DNA of 64,000 nucleotides, taken from assembly GCA_963973915.1 (NCBI GenBank), contig CAXBBM010000003.1, forward strand, positions 186,001 to 250,000. Reading direction: 5' to 3'. Both the position numbers and the translations under genes were made by a program. The stretch's first letter is position 1. Every line of letters begins with the position of its first letter. Source of the stretch: Polycyclovorans sp002706265. Lineage in GTDB: Bacteria; Pseudomonadota; Gammaproteobacteria; Nevskiales; Nevskiaceae. The notes below the pieces were generated by a model. It saw only the letters and a list, made by a program, of their open reading frames with translations. It had not been told where the DNA came from and did no database searches. Positions 52,326 to 60,898 of the stretch are shown piece by piece.

Positions 52326-53141
52326 ATGAGCGTGTTGTTACAGATTTCCGACCCCCATTTCGGGACCGAGCAGCCCCACGTGGTCGAGGCGTTGGTGGCC
52401 ATGGCGCAGTCGGTTCGGCCCGATGCCGTGGTGCTCTCGGGTGACATCACCCAGCGTGCGCGGCGTGCGGAGTTCGAGTCTGCGCGTCGCTTTCTGGACC
52501 GACTCTCGGGGCCGCCGATGCTGGTGCTGCCCGGCAACCATGACATTCCCCTGTTCAATCTGGCGGCGCGTATTGTTCGCCCGTATGGCAATCACCAGCG
52601 CAGCTTCGGGCGGCAGCTTGAGCCCGAGATCGACACACCTGATTTCCGGGTGATTGGCGTCAACACCACACGCGCCTGGCGGCACAAGGACGGAGCGGTG
52701 TCCGCCGCGCAGATCGCGCGGGTATCGCGGCGCCTGCGTGGCGCGCGTCACGAGCAGCTGCGCATTGTCGTCACGCATCAGCCCTTGCACGTGCCCAACC
52801 AGCGCGACGCGCACAACCTGTTGCACGGCCGCGAGGCGGCAGCGCGGGCGTGGGCGGCCGCGGGCGCCGACCTGGTCATGGGAGGGCATATTCATCTGCC
52901 GTTTGTGCGACCGCTGCGCGATCGCTACTCCGACCTGCCACGGGATGTGTGGTGCGTGCAGGCCGGCACTTCGGTGTCGTCCAGGGTGCGCTGGGAAGCG
53001 CCAAATTCGGTCAACGTGCTGCGCTACGACGCCCGCCTGACGCCCCTGCGCTGCACCGTGGAGCGCTGGGATTACACCGCCGAGGGCGAGGGGGGGTTCA
53101 GCCCGGCAGAAGTCACGGTGATTGACCTGGACCGTCGCTGA
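52326..53141 (+). CDS. Calcineurin-like metallophosphoesterase
   Basis: The 271-residue enzyme carries the dinuclear metal motifs in order: ISDPHFG (D-x-H), VVLSGDITQ (GD), LVLPGNHDIP (GNHD), VVTHQPLH (H) and MGGHIHLP (GHxH). It has no signal peptide. It could act on a nucleotide or phospholipid-related phosphoester; adjacency to the DAG-kinase-like gene hints at lipid phosphate metabolism. AGGGGAGAGGG just before 52326 decides the start over an earlier in-frame ATG. Confidence 0.87.
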   Translation: MSVLLQISDPHFGTEQPHVVEALVAMAQSVRPDAVVLSGDITQRARRAEFESARRFLDRLSGPPMLVLPGNHDIPLFNLAARIVRPYGNHQRSFGRQLEPEIDTPDFRVIGVNTTRAWRHKDGAVSAAQIARVSRRLRGARHEQLRIVVTHQPLHVPNQRDAHNLLHGREAAARAWAAAGADLVMGGHIHLPFVRPLRDRYSDLPRDVWCVQAGTSVSSRVRWEAPNSVNVLRYDARLTPLRCTVERWDYTAEGEGGFSPAEVTVIDLDRR

Positions 53142-53330
53142 CCCCCACCACAGCATCTGCGTGCACGGCGGGTGACGTGCTGCCGCGCCTGAGGGTGATG
53201 GGCGGTCGGCAGGCATCAAAATCACCGCGCCCTTCTGCGAGCGCCCGACACCCGACCGCCGGGCACGCCCTCAGGCGCCTGAGTAAACGCTGGCACACTA
53301 CGCGCCCTGATTTGACGCCTTTGGCTCTGG

Positions 53331-53921
53331 ATGACCGACATTCTGGTGTTGTATTACTCGCGCGGCGGTTCGACGGCGCGCATGGCGCGGGCGGTGGCGC
53401 GCGGCGTCGAAGCCAGTGGTGCCACGGCGCGCCTGCGCACCGTGCCGCCGGTGGCGCCCGAGACCGAAACCGCCGCCCCGGCGGTGCCCGAATCTGGCTC
53501 GCCCTACGCCACCCTGGATGACCTGAGAGACTGCCAGGGCCTGGTGCTGGGCAGCCCGACGCGCTTCGGCAATATGGCAGCGCCGCTGAAGTATTTCCTC
53601 GACACCAGCGGCGAGCTGTGGATCAACGGAACGCTCAATGGTCGTCCGGCGGGCGTTTTTACCAGCACCGGTTCGCTGCACGGCGGGCAAGAACTCACCT
53701 TGATGACCATGATGATTCCGCTGCTGCATCACGGCATGGTGCTGGTCGGCATGGATTCCATGGCCCCCGCGCTCAACCGGACCCGCGCCGGCGGCACGCC
53801 CTACGGAGCATCACACTGGGCCGGCGGCGGCATGCACCCGAATGTGCTGGACCCGGATGAAATGGCCCTGTGTGAATCGCTGGGTGAACGGGTGGCGCGG
53901 CTGGCGGAGCGGCTGGCATGA
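53331..53921 (+). CDS. wrbA: NAD(P)H:quinone oxidoreductase, WrbA type
   Basis: The 196-residue flavodoxin-fold FMN enzyme reduces quinones by two electrons. The FMN phosphate loop is YYSRGGSTARMA, followed by SPTRFGNMAAPLKYFLD and STGSLHGGQE around the isoalloxazine. Length matches WrbA (about 198). Its stop overlaps the next start (ATGA), and a DUF2069 gene follows as in Xanthomonas-type genomes. Confidence 0.93.
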   Translation: MTDILVLYYSRGGSTARMARAVARGVEASGATARLRTVPPVAPETETAAPAVPESGSPYATLDDLRDCQGLVLGSPTRFGNMAAPLKYFLDTSGELWINGTLNGRPAGVFTSTGSLHGGQELTLMTMMIPLLHHGMVLVGMDSMAPALNRTRAGGTPYGASHWAGGGMHPNVLDPDEMALCESLGERVARLAERLA

Positions 53922-54283
53922 ACACGAACATGAACGCCCCCCGCCGCTGGGCGCCCCGGATCCGCCTTGCGGTCATTGCCCTGCACGCCTCGTTTGTGGT
54001 GCTGAGCCTGTACTGGGCCACCACGGTCACCGGCATGGTGATGGCGTTGCTGCTGCTGCTGCCGCTGCCGGGCCTCGTCGCCGGGCGCCTGCGCACTTAC
54101 GGCTGGGCAGCGATGCTGGTGGCGATTTATGCGGCTTTCTGGGCGGCAGAGTGGTGGATGCCCGGCGTGCCGCCAATGGTGCTGATCATCGCCACCGTGG
54201 CCGTGCTCGATTTCTGCGCCATCGCGCTGTTTGGGCGGATTGCGCGGCGTGAGGCCGCCGGCCCTGGCTTGGGAAGTGGTTAA
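53918..54283 (+). CDS. DUF2069 small membrane protein
   Basis: The 121-residue protein has four hydrophobic helices (LAVIALHASFVVLSLYWA, GMVMALLLLLPLPGLVAG, AAMLVAIYAAFWAAEWW, MVLIIATVAVLDFCAIALF) and matches the DUF2069 pattern, including RLRTYGWAAML. Its function is unknown. It is translationally coupled to wrbA, so a link with quinone or redox control is conceivable. Confidence 0.82.
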   Translation: MNTNMNAPRRWAPRIRLAVIALHASFVVLSLYWATTVTGMVMALLLLLPLPGLVAGRLRTYGWAAMLVAIYAAFWAAEWWMPGVPPMVLIIATVAVLDFCAIALFGRIARREAAGPGLGSG

Positions 54284-54529
54284 GCGGCACCCGGCCACTT
54301 CTGTCACCCCAGCTGTGCACCCGGCGTGCGACATGCAGTGCTTGATGCGCCCCGCCAACGGTTGAGATGGGTGCGGGGTTTCAAGCCCTGGCCGCTTGAT
54401 CGGTACCGGGCTCCATCGCGGTCGTGACTCGCGGTGCGACAGCTTCTGCAGCGCGAGCCGCAGCGTCGTAGCCTGCGAATGATCGCCAGGCGCATACTGC
54501 GGAGAATCGTCAACTGGGGGCGAAACGAG

Positions 54530-55570
54530 ATGACAGTAACAAGCAGAGCCCTGTTGCTCATCGGCGTCATGTTTTTGACCGGCTGCGGCAGCAGCAGCGA
54601 GGTTGCGGGGGCATTCGAGGGCGAGCCGCGACTGGCGGTCTCGCAACAGACGCTCGATGCGGCACTGAACTGCACGCCGTTCGAGAACCCCGACAAACCG
54701 CCGGTGCTGATGGTGCACGGCACGTTCGTCACGGGGACCGAGGAGTACACGTTGTTCTACGCCCCCCAGCTCGTTGCCTTGGGCTACGACGTCTGCATCG
54801 TGACGTATCCCAACCGGGGCCTGGGCGACATGCAGGTGTCTGCCGAATACGTGGTTCACGCCTTGCGCTCGATACACGCAGACACCGGCCGCAAGGTAGC
54901 GATCATCGGGCACAGCCAGGGCGCGCTCATGCCGCGCTGGGCCATCCGATTTTTTGCCTCGGCGCGCAACGCCGTCTCAGATTATGTCGCGCTGGCTGGC
55001 CCGCACCATGGCACCCTCGTCGCCGGGCCGGTGCAGCTCGGCCCTTTACTGTTCGATGACCTCGGACTCAGTGTGCTCCCCGGACTCGGTCTCCCCGAGG
55101 CGCTGTACCAGTTTCTGCCAGATTCACAATTCATCAGTGCGTTGAACGCCGGCGATGAAACGCCCGGCGACATCGCTTACACCAATCTCTACACGCGCTT
55201 CGACGAACTGGTTCAACCAGTGAATCCGCCCACCGCAGCGCTTGACTTTGAACAGGGCAACCCTAGGGTGGGCAATTTCCTGTTGCAGGACCTGTGCCCC
55301 GCCCATATCGCCGAGCACGTCACCATCGGAACCACGGATACGCTGGCCTTCGCAATGGCTCTGGATGCGATCAGTCACCCGGGCCCCGCCGATTTCGAAC
55401 GGGCAGGCGGCCAGTCGTTGTGCGCGCTGCTGCCTTTGGACCTCGCGTCGCTCGTCATGCCGCTGCGCGCCTCAAACTTGCTCAGCCTTGTGGCGTCGAC
55501 CGTGCGCGATCCGATGCTGAACCTGAGTCTCGCTGCCGAAGAGCCCCCATTGCGCGATTACGCCCAGTAG
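54530..55570 (+). CDS. Lipase-like alpha/beta-hydrolase lipoprotein
   Basis: The 346-residue protein has a lipoprotein signal with lipobox FLTGC (Cys17) and an alpha/beta-hydrolase fold: VLMVHGTF (oxyanion strand), nucleophile Ser129 in GHSQGA and the acid and His toward the C-terminus (a His lies in AHIAEHV). The GHSQG elbow and VHGTFV resemble bacterial extracellular lipases of the fungal lipase B-like kind. It should hydrolyse lipid esters at the outer membrane or outside. The start at 54530 is chosen because the signal peptide begins there. It has no obvious operon partner. Confidence 0.78.
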   Translation: MTVTSRALLLIGVMFLTGCGSSSEVAGAFEGEPRLAVSQQTLDAALNCTPFENPDKPPVLMVHGTFVTGTEEYTLFYAPQLVALGYDVCIVTYPNRGLGDMQVSAEYVVHALRSIHADTGRKVAIIGHSQGALMPRWAIRFFASARNAVSDYVALAGPHHGTLVAGPVQLGPLLFDDLGLSVLPGLGLPEALYQFLPDSQFISALNAGDETPGDIAYTNLYTRFDELVQPVNPPTAALDFEQGNPRVGNFLLQDLCPAHIAEHVTIGTTDTLAFAMALDAISHPGPADFERAGGQSLCALLPLDLASLVMPLRASNLLSLVASTVRDPMLNLSLAAEEPPLRDYAQ

Positions 55571-55747
55571 GCGCGTTTTCGCGCCTCGTTGGGGCGCCCT
55601 GATCATGCGCCCCTGCCTCGAGACCCCGGGAGCGCGGGATTCGGACGGGGTCATGCAGTGCGCCGCCCCACCGCACGGGCGCTCACCGGGGACTCAAACC
55701 GCCCGAAGATGACGCCGCAACCCTGACCGGCACCGCATACTCCGCCC

Positions 55748-56290
55748 ATGGCACTGACCGCGACCCTGTTTCATCTGACCCTGCAACTGGCCGACATGGA
55801 CCGCGAGGTCTATGCCGACCTCGCCTTGCACGTTGCCCAGCAGCCTTCCGAGACCGCCGAGTTCATGTTGGTTCGGGTGCTGGCCTACGCGCTGGAATAT
55901 GAGGAAGGCATCGCCTTCACCGAAGGCGTGGCGGCCGTAGACCAGCCCGCCGTTTGGGTGCGCGACCTCACCGGCCGGGTCACGGCGTGGATCGAGGTGG
56001 GCGCGCCCGATGCCGAACGCGTGCACCGCGGCAGCAAGCTCGCCGGGCGCGCAGCGGTCTACACGCACCGCGATCCGCGCACACTGCTGGCCACCTATGC
56101 CAACAGCAGGATTCACCGCGCGGCCGAGGTGCCGGTGTACTCATTTGATCGCGAGTTTCTGGCGCAGGCTGCGGCACGCCTGCAGCGGCGCTCGAAGTTA
56201 GCACTGACGGTGACCGAGCGGCAGATCTATCTCGACATCGACGGGCATGACCTGAGCACGCCGATAGACACCGCCGCCGCCAGCGGGTGA
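55748..56290 (+). CDS. yaeQ: YaeQ family protein
   Basis: The 180-residue protein matches YaeQ throughout (LFHLTLQLADMDREVYADLAL, ETAEFMLVRVLAYAL, YTHRDPRTLLATY). YaeQ has a PD-(D/E)XK nuclease-like fold and was linked to suppression of RfaH loss; its biochemical role is not established. Candidate active-site acids sit in EYEEGIAFTEG and WIEVG. It stands alone, convergent with dbpA. Confidence 0.88.
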   Translation: MALTATLFHLTLQLADMDREVYADLALHVAQQPSETAEFMLVRVLAYALEYEEGIAFTEGVAAVDQPAVWVRDLTGRVTAWIEVGAPDAERVHRGSKLAGRAAVYTHRDPRTLLATYANSRIHRAAEVPVYSFDREFLAQAAARLQRRSKLALTVTERQIYLDIDGHDLSTPIDTAAASG

Positions 56291-56294
56291 TCGA

Positions 56295-57671
56295 TCAGTC
56301 GATCGGCCGCACCCGGAATTTCCGTCCTTTGATCTTGCCCTCGCGCAGGCGTTTCAGCGCCTCGGCAGCCACGTCTTTTTCGATGGCGACATAGGTGCGG
56401 GTGTCGTAGGTGTTGATCTTGCCGATGGCCTCTTTGGAGAGGCCGGCGTCGCCGGTGAGCGCGCCCAGCAGGTCGCCAGGGCGCAGTTTGTCGGCGCGGC
56501 CGCCATCGACACACAGCGTGACCACGGTGGGCGTCAGAGGGCGGTCGGCGCTGAATGCGGTGAGCTTCTCCACCTTGAGCGGCTCGCCCAGACGCGCTTC
56601 GATGCCGGTGAGGCGGCTGCGCTCACGGGTGGTGAACAGGTGCAGCGCCAGCCCCGACTCGCCCGCCCGCGCGGTGCGGCCGACGCGGTGCAGGTGCACG
56701 TCGGCGTCGGTGGGCAGCTCATAGCTGATCACGGCGGCAAGCTGTTTGATGTCGAGCCCGCGGGCGGCGATGTCGGTGGCCACCAGCACCCGAGCGCTGC
56801 CATTGGCAAAGCGCACCAGCACTTCGTCGCGGTCGCGCTGGTCGACATCGCCATGCAGGCCCAGCGCTGCGAAACCCCGCGCGGCCAAGGCCGACTCGAC
56901 GGCCTTGGCGTCGTTCTTGGTGTAGCAGAACACCAGCGCCGACGCCGGCTTGTGCGTGCTGAGCAGGTGGGCCAGCGCGTGGATGCGCTGCTCCGGCGCC
57001 ACTTCGTAGAAGCACTGGGTGAGGTGGGCGGTGGCCGGCGCGGTATCGACCGTCACTTCCAGCGCGTCGCGTTGCATCAGTCGGCTGAGATCACGCACCG
57101 CCGCCGGGAACGTGGCCGAGAAGAACAGGGTCTGGCGCGTTTTCGGCGTCAGCTTGACGATGGCACGGCTCGCAGCCTCGAAGTCTTCACCGAGCATGCG
57201 GTCGGCCTCGTCCAGCACCAGCACCTTGAGCGCGTCCAGGGTGAGCGTGGCCTGGTCCAGGTGTTCCTGTACGCGGCCGGCCATGCCGACCACGATGTGC
57301 GGGTCATGCTCCAGCGAGGCGAGTTGCGGACGCTGGTTGATGCCGCCACTGAGCACGGTGATCTTGATGTTGGGCAGGGCGCGGGCCAGGCGGCGAATCT
57401 CTTTGGCGATCTGGTCGGCGAGTTCGCGCGTTGGGCACAGCACCAGTGCCTGGGTGCGTTGCAGCATGGGATCGATGCGCGCCAGCAGCGCCAGCCCGTA
57501 GGCAGCGGTCTTGCCGGTGCCGGTGCGCGCCTGGCCCATGACGTCGCGGCCGGCCAGCATCGGCGGCAGGCTCTTGGCCTGGATCGGCGTGGCGCTGGTG
57601 TAGTTGAGCCAGGCCAGCGCCTCTTGCAAGGGGGCGGGCAGGGGCAGTTCGGTGAAGGGGATGTGGTCCAC
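56295..57671 (-). CDS. dbpA: ATP-dependent RNA helicase DbpA
   Basis: The 458-residue DEAD-box helicase works on 23S rRNA in large-subunit assembly. Motifs present: Q-motif TPIQAKSLP, Walker A ARTGTGKT (residues 48-55), PTRELA, VLDEADRML, SAT, and HRVGRTARAG in the second RecA domain. The C-terminal RNA-binding domain ends YVAIEKDVAAEALKRLREGKIKGRKFRVR, matching DbpA. E. coli DbpA is 457 residues. GTG at 57671 gives this length; no ATG is nearby. Confidence 0.93.
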   Translation of the reverse strand: MDHIPFTELPLPAPLQEALAWLNYTSATPIQAKSLPPMLAGRDVMGQARTGTGKTAAYGLALLARIDPMLQRTQALVLCPTRELADQIAKEIRRLARALPNIKITVLSGGINQRPQLASLEHDPHIVVGMAGRVQEHLDQATLTLDALKVLVLDEADRMLGEDFEAASRAIVKLTPKTRQTLFFSATFPAAVRDLSRLMQRDALEVTVDTAPATAHLTQCFYEVAPEQRIHALAHLLSTHKPASALVFCYTKNDAKAVESALAARGFAALGLHGDVDQRDRDEVLVRFANGSARVLVATDIAARGLDIKQLAAVISYELPTDADVHLHRVGRTARAGESGLALHLFTTRERSRLTGIEARLGEPLKVEKLTAFSADRPLTPTVVTLCVDGGRADKLRPGDLLGALTGDAGLSKEAIGKINTYDTRTYVAIEKDVAAEALKRLREGKIKGRKFRVRPID

Positions 57672-57870
57672 GCGGGGTCCGGAAACAGTCAGGATCCGAC
57701 AGTGTGCGGCCTTTGTGGCGCGGCCGTCCGGCAATTTGCGACGCAGCGGTCTCAGGGTGCCACGCACCACGATGTGGCCTGGGTGGCAGGGCCTTCAGGC
57801 CTTGAGCGGCCTATGCGCTAAAATGCCGGCCCCTTCCATCCGTTGTTCGTCGATTTCGGAGTTCATTGAC

Positions 57871-58848
57871 ATGAAAAAGCCTGTACGCGTTGCCATCACC
57901 GGCGCAGCTGGTCAGATTGCCTACTCGCTGATTTTCCGCATTGCCTCCGGTGACATGCTGGGCAAGGACCAGCCGGTGATTCTGCAGTTGCTCGACATTC
58001 CGCAGGGCATGGAAAAGCTGCAAGGCACGGTGATGGAAGTGGACGACTGCGCCTTCCCGCTGGTGCACGAAATCGTCGCCACCGACGATCCCAACGTCGC
58101 CTTTGATGGCACCGACTACGCCCTGCTGGTCGGCGCCCGCCCGCGTGGCCCCGGCATGGAACGCAAAGACCTGCTCACCGCCAACGCCGCCATCTTCTCG
58201 GTGCAGGGCAAGGCCATCGACGCCAAGGCCAGCCGTGACGTGCGCGTGCTGGTGGTGGGCAACCCCGCCAACACCAACTCGCTGATTGCGCTGAGCAATG
58301 CCAAGAGCCTCGATCCCAAGCAGTTCACCGCGATGATGCGCCTCGACCACAACCGCGCCATGAGCCAGCTCGCCGCCAAGACCGGCGCGCACGCGACCGA
58401 CGTCGAGAAGCTGATCGTCTGGGGCAATCACTCCGCTACCCAGGTGCCGGACATCACCCACACCACCGTCAAGGGCAAGGCCGCGACCGGGCTGGTCGAC
58501 GATCAGTGGCTCACCGGCGACTTCATCCCCACCGTGCAGCAGCGCGGCGCAGCCATCATCAAGGCGCGCGGCGCCTCGTCGGCAGCCTCGGCAGCCTCGG
58601 CAGCGGTCGATCACATGCGCGACTGGGCGCTGGGCACCCACGGCAAGTGGGTGACCATGGGCATCCCGTCGGACGGCAGCTACGGCATCAAGCCCGGCAT
58701 CCAGTTCGGTTACCCGGTGACCTGCGCGAACGGCCAGTACGAGATCGTCAAGGGCCTCGACGTGCCGGCTGCCGTGCAGACCCGCATCGACGCCACCGAG
58801 AAGGAACTGCGCGAAGAGCGCGCCGCCATTGAAGATCTGCTGAAGTAA
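57871..58848 (+). CDS. mdh: Malate dehydrogenase (NAD)
   Basis: The 325-residue TCA-cycle enzyme oxidises malate to oxaloacetate. NAD site ITGAAGQIAYSL (residues 9-20), substrate Arg residues in GARPRGPGMERKD and catalytic His in IVWGNHSATQVPD are present. GCGG-free CGGAG lies 12 bases before the ATG. The segment SSAASAASAAVDH is coded by a short repeat (GGCAGCCTC) but is close to the family pattern. A hairpin terminator follows. Confidence 0.97.
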   Translation: MKKPVRVAITGAAGQIAYSLIFRIASGDMLGKDQPVILQLLDIPQGMEKLQGTVMEVDDCAFPLVHEIVATDDPNVAFDGTDYALLVGARPRGPGMERKDLLTANAAIFSVQGKAIDAKASRDVRVLVVGNPANTNSLIALSNAKSLDPKQFTAMMRLDHNRAMSQLAAKTGAHATDVEKLIVWGNHSATQVPDITHTTVKGKAATGLVDDQWLTGDFIPTVQQRGAAIIKARGASSAASAASAAVDHMRDWALGTHGKWVTMGIPSDGSYGIKPGIQFGYPVTCANGQYEIVKGLDVPAAVQTRIDATEKELREERAAIEDLLK

Positions 58849-58876
58849 ATCAATCGTCCTTCAATGACGCTTCATG

Positions 58877-58896
58877 AGCCCGCCGCAAGGCGGGCT
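58877..58896 (+). terminator. Hairpin terminator after mdh
   Basis: AGCCCGCC (58877-58884) and GGCGGGCT (58889-58896) pair with a GCAA loop, followed by TATCATTT. It lies 28 bases after the mdh stop and just before the corA start. Confidence 0.65.
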
Positions 58897-58909
58897 TATC
58901 ATTTACGCC

Positions 58910-59872
58910 ATGCGTATTGTTCACTTCCCGCCTCATAGCCCTGCCCACGTGGTGCAGCGCCTGGACGAGCTGCCCCCCGTGGGCCTGGTCTGGATCGACT
59001 GTCTGCGCAACGAAGCCGCCGACTGGGGGGCGACCCTGGAGCCCTGGCTGCAGAAATCGATTGACGCCCGCCATGTCCTCGACAGCCTCAATCCGCTGCA
59101 CCGCAGTTTTCTTGACGGCACCGATGACTACGACATGCTGATCCTGCAGGGCCTGGGCGCCGAAGATGCGCCGTTTCCCCTGAAGACACTGACCGCCGTG
59201 TTCTTCCTGTTCGACCGTGTGCTGGTTACGGTGCGCGCGCCCGAGGCGCCCAGTTTCAATCGTCTGCAGGCGCGCATCGATGAAGGGCGCATCAGGGGGT
59301 TCAAGAGCCCTCTGGATCTGGCGCACCAGATCTGGGATGCGATGATCGACCGCTTCCTCGGGATTCGCGAGATGCTGGACCACGACCTCGATGCACTGCA
59401 GGACGACCTGCTTGAGCCCGACAACGGCATGAACGACTGGCGACTGCTGCTCAATCGTCGCCGCGAGGTGCGCAGGCTGGAATCGCTGTGCTCCGAACAG
59501 CTCGACACCATCGATGCCTTCCGGCGCGGTGCCCGCGTCGCCCCCGGCAAAGCCCAGCGGGTGCAGCTGCGTGATCTGGCCGAGCACATTGAACGGGTGC
59601 GCGGCCATGCCTCCAACCTGGAGCGCGACCTGGAAGCCGCGGTGCAACTGCACTTTGCCGTGGCCACCGAGCGCACCAACCGGGTGGTGCAGACGCTGAC
59701 GGTCATTTCGGCCATCTTCTTCCCGCTCACGCTGATCACCGGCCTGTACGGCATGAACTTTCAGCACATGCCCGAACTGGCGTGGCGCTACGGCTATTTC
59801 ATCGTGCTCGGCGTGCTGCTCGCCATTGGTGCCGGCCTGTTGCTGCTGTTCAAGCGACGGGGATACTTCTGA
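58910..59872 (+). CDS. corA: CorA-family divalent cation transporter
   Basis: The 320-residue protein has a long cytoplasmic helical N-terminal part (about 1-255, with HDLDALQDDLL and RRREVRRLES helices) and two C-terminal membrane helices. The first is followed by the signature YGMNF near residue 281 and then basic KRRGYF. CorA proteins conduct Mg2+ (sometimes Co2+ or Ni2+); family members with the same fold also carry Zn2+. The ATG at 58910 is used. Its stop overlaps the chorismatase start. Confidence 0.87.
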   Translation: MRIVHFPPHSPAHVVQRLDELPPVGLVWIDCLRNEAADWGATLEPWLQKSIDARHVLDSLNPLHRSFLDGTDDYDMLILQGLGAEDAPFPLKTLTAVFFLFDRVLVTVRAPEAPSFNRLQARIDEGRIRGFKSPLDLAHQIWDAMIDRFLGIREMLDHDLDALQDDLLEPDNGMNDWRLLLNRRREVRRLESLCSEQLDTIDAFRRGARVAPGKAQRVQLRDLAEHIERVRGHASNLERDLEAAVQLHFAVATERTNRVVQTLTVISAIFFPLTLITGLYGMNFQHMPELAWRYGYFIVLGVLLAIGAGLLLLFKRRGYF

Positions 59873-60717
59873 TGCAGGTGCCCCTGCAACCCGGCCTGAC
59901 CGCCCGGGCCAAGCCCCGACTCGTGCTGTTCGACGATCAACACCCCGCGCCTCAACTTTGCGGCGGCAGCGACGCCTGGTGCTGGACCGGTGACGAGATT
60001 GCTGCCGTGGCCATTCACCGGCCCGACAGCCGTGACATCGCTGCCGTGGCCGAGCAGGCGTATCGCGAGGCCTGGCAGCAGCTTTCCGCCAACGGGCATG
60101 CGCACTGGCTGCGCACCTGGACGTATTTCGACGACATTCTGCAAGGCGAGGGCGACGCCGAGCGCTATCGACAATTTTGTCTGGGCCGCGCCCGTGGCCT
60201 GCCCCGCGATGCCGGATTTCCCGCCGCCACGGTCATCGGCAGTGCGTCACCGGGGTTCTGGCTGTGGGTGATCGCGGCGCGCAGTCCTGGGCAGCGTTTT
60301 GAGAATCCGCGCCAAACCCCGGCCTGGCAATACCCGCGCGAGTACGGCCCGCAGAGCCCGGGCTTCAGCCGCGCCCTGTGGTGGGCGCCGGGCGGGCTGT
60401 TACTGCTTTCCGGCACCAGCAGCGTCGTGGGGCACGCCACGGTGCATGCCGGTGATGGGGCGGCGCAGCTGGATGAAACCCTGGCCAATATCGATGCGCT
60501 GGTCACGCAGGTGGAGCGCGACCTTGGCAGGGTGCTGAAGGCGGGCAGCCTGCGACTGTATGTTCGCGACCCAGCCCATGTCACGCTGCTGGCGCAGTGC
60601 CGGGCACGCTGGCCTGGCGCGGAATGGTCAGCGCACCAGGGCACCATTTGCCGTGCCGATCTGGCCGTTGAGATCGAAGGGGTGTTTGTTGCAGAGCCTG
60701 AGCCCCGCGAGAACTGA
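59872..60717 (+). CDS. Chorismatase / XanB2-like hydroxybenzoate synthase
   Basis: The 281-residue protein matches the FkbO/Hyg5/XanB2 chorismatase family. A less conserved N-terminal half is followed by the RidA-like core with YPREYGPQSPGFSRALWW, LLLSGTSSVVGHATVH and AQLDETLANIDAL. XanB2 turns chorismate into 3- and 4-hydroxybenzoate for aryl-polyene pigment and ubiquinone. ATG 59872 overlaps the corA stop (TGATG), so the two genes are translated together. The rest of an aryl-polyene cluster is not in this window. Confidence 0.8.
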   Translation: MQVPLQPGLTARAKPRLVLFDDQHPAPQLCGGSDAWCWTGDEIAAVAIHRPDSRDIAAVAEQAYREAWQQLSANGHAHWLRTWTYFDDILQGEGDAERYRQFCLGRARGLPRDAGFPAATVIGSASPGFWLWVIAARSPGQRFENPRQTPAWQYPREYGPQSPGFSRALWWAPGGLLLLSGTSSVVGHATVHAGDGAAQLDETLANIDALVTQVERDLGRVLKAGSLRLYVRDPAHVTLLAQCRARWPGAEWSAHQGTICRADLAVEIEGVFVAEPEPREN

Positions 60718-60845
60718 CCGCCCGTTCTGATGGGCCAGCTGGCGTCTCAAACCAGCGGGGAGGGCGTAAAACCCTTCAGGGCGGTGGGTGCCGCCCGCCG
60801 GAGATCGCCACGGTTTGGCGCTCGGGCCCTACACCTCATGAAAAA

Positions 60846-60869
60846 GGCGAGGGCATTGCTGCCCTCGCC
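60846..60869 (-). terminator. Rho-independent terminator of the OmpA-family gene
   Basis: GGCGAGGGCA (60846-60855) pairs with TGCCCTCGCC (60860-60869) over a TTGC loop. On the minus strand it is followed by TTTTTC, about 30 bases after the OmpA-family stop. Confidence 0.8.
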
Positions 60870-60898
60870 GTTCAAACCTGACGCGTAACGGCCTGCGG

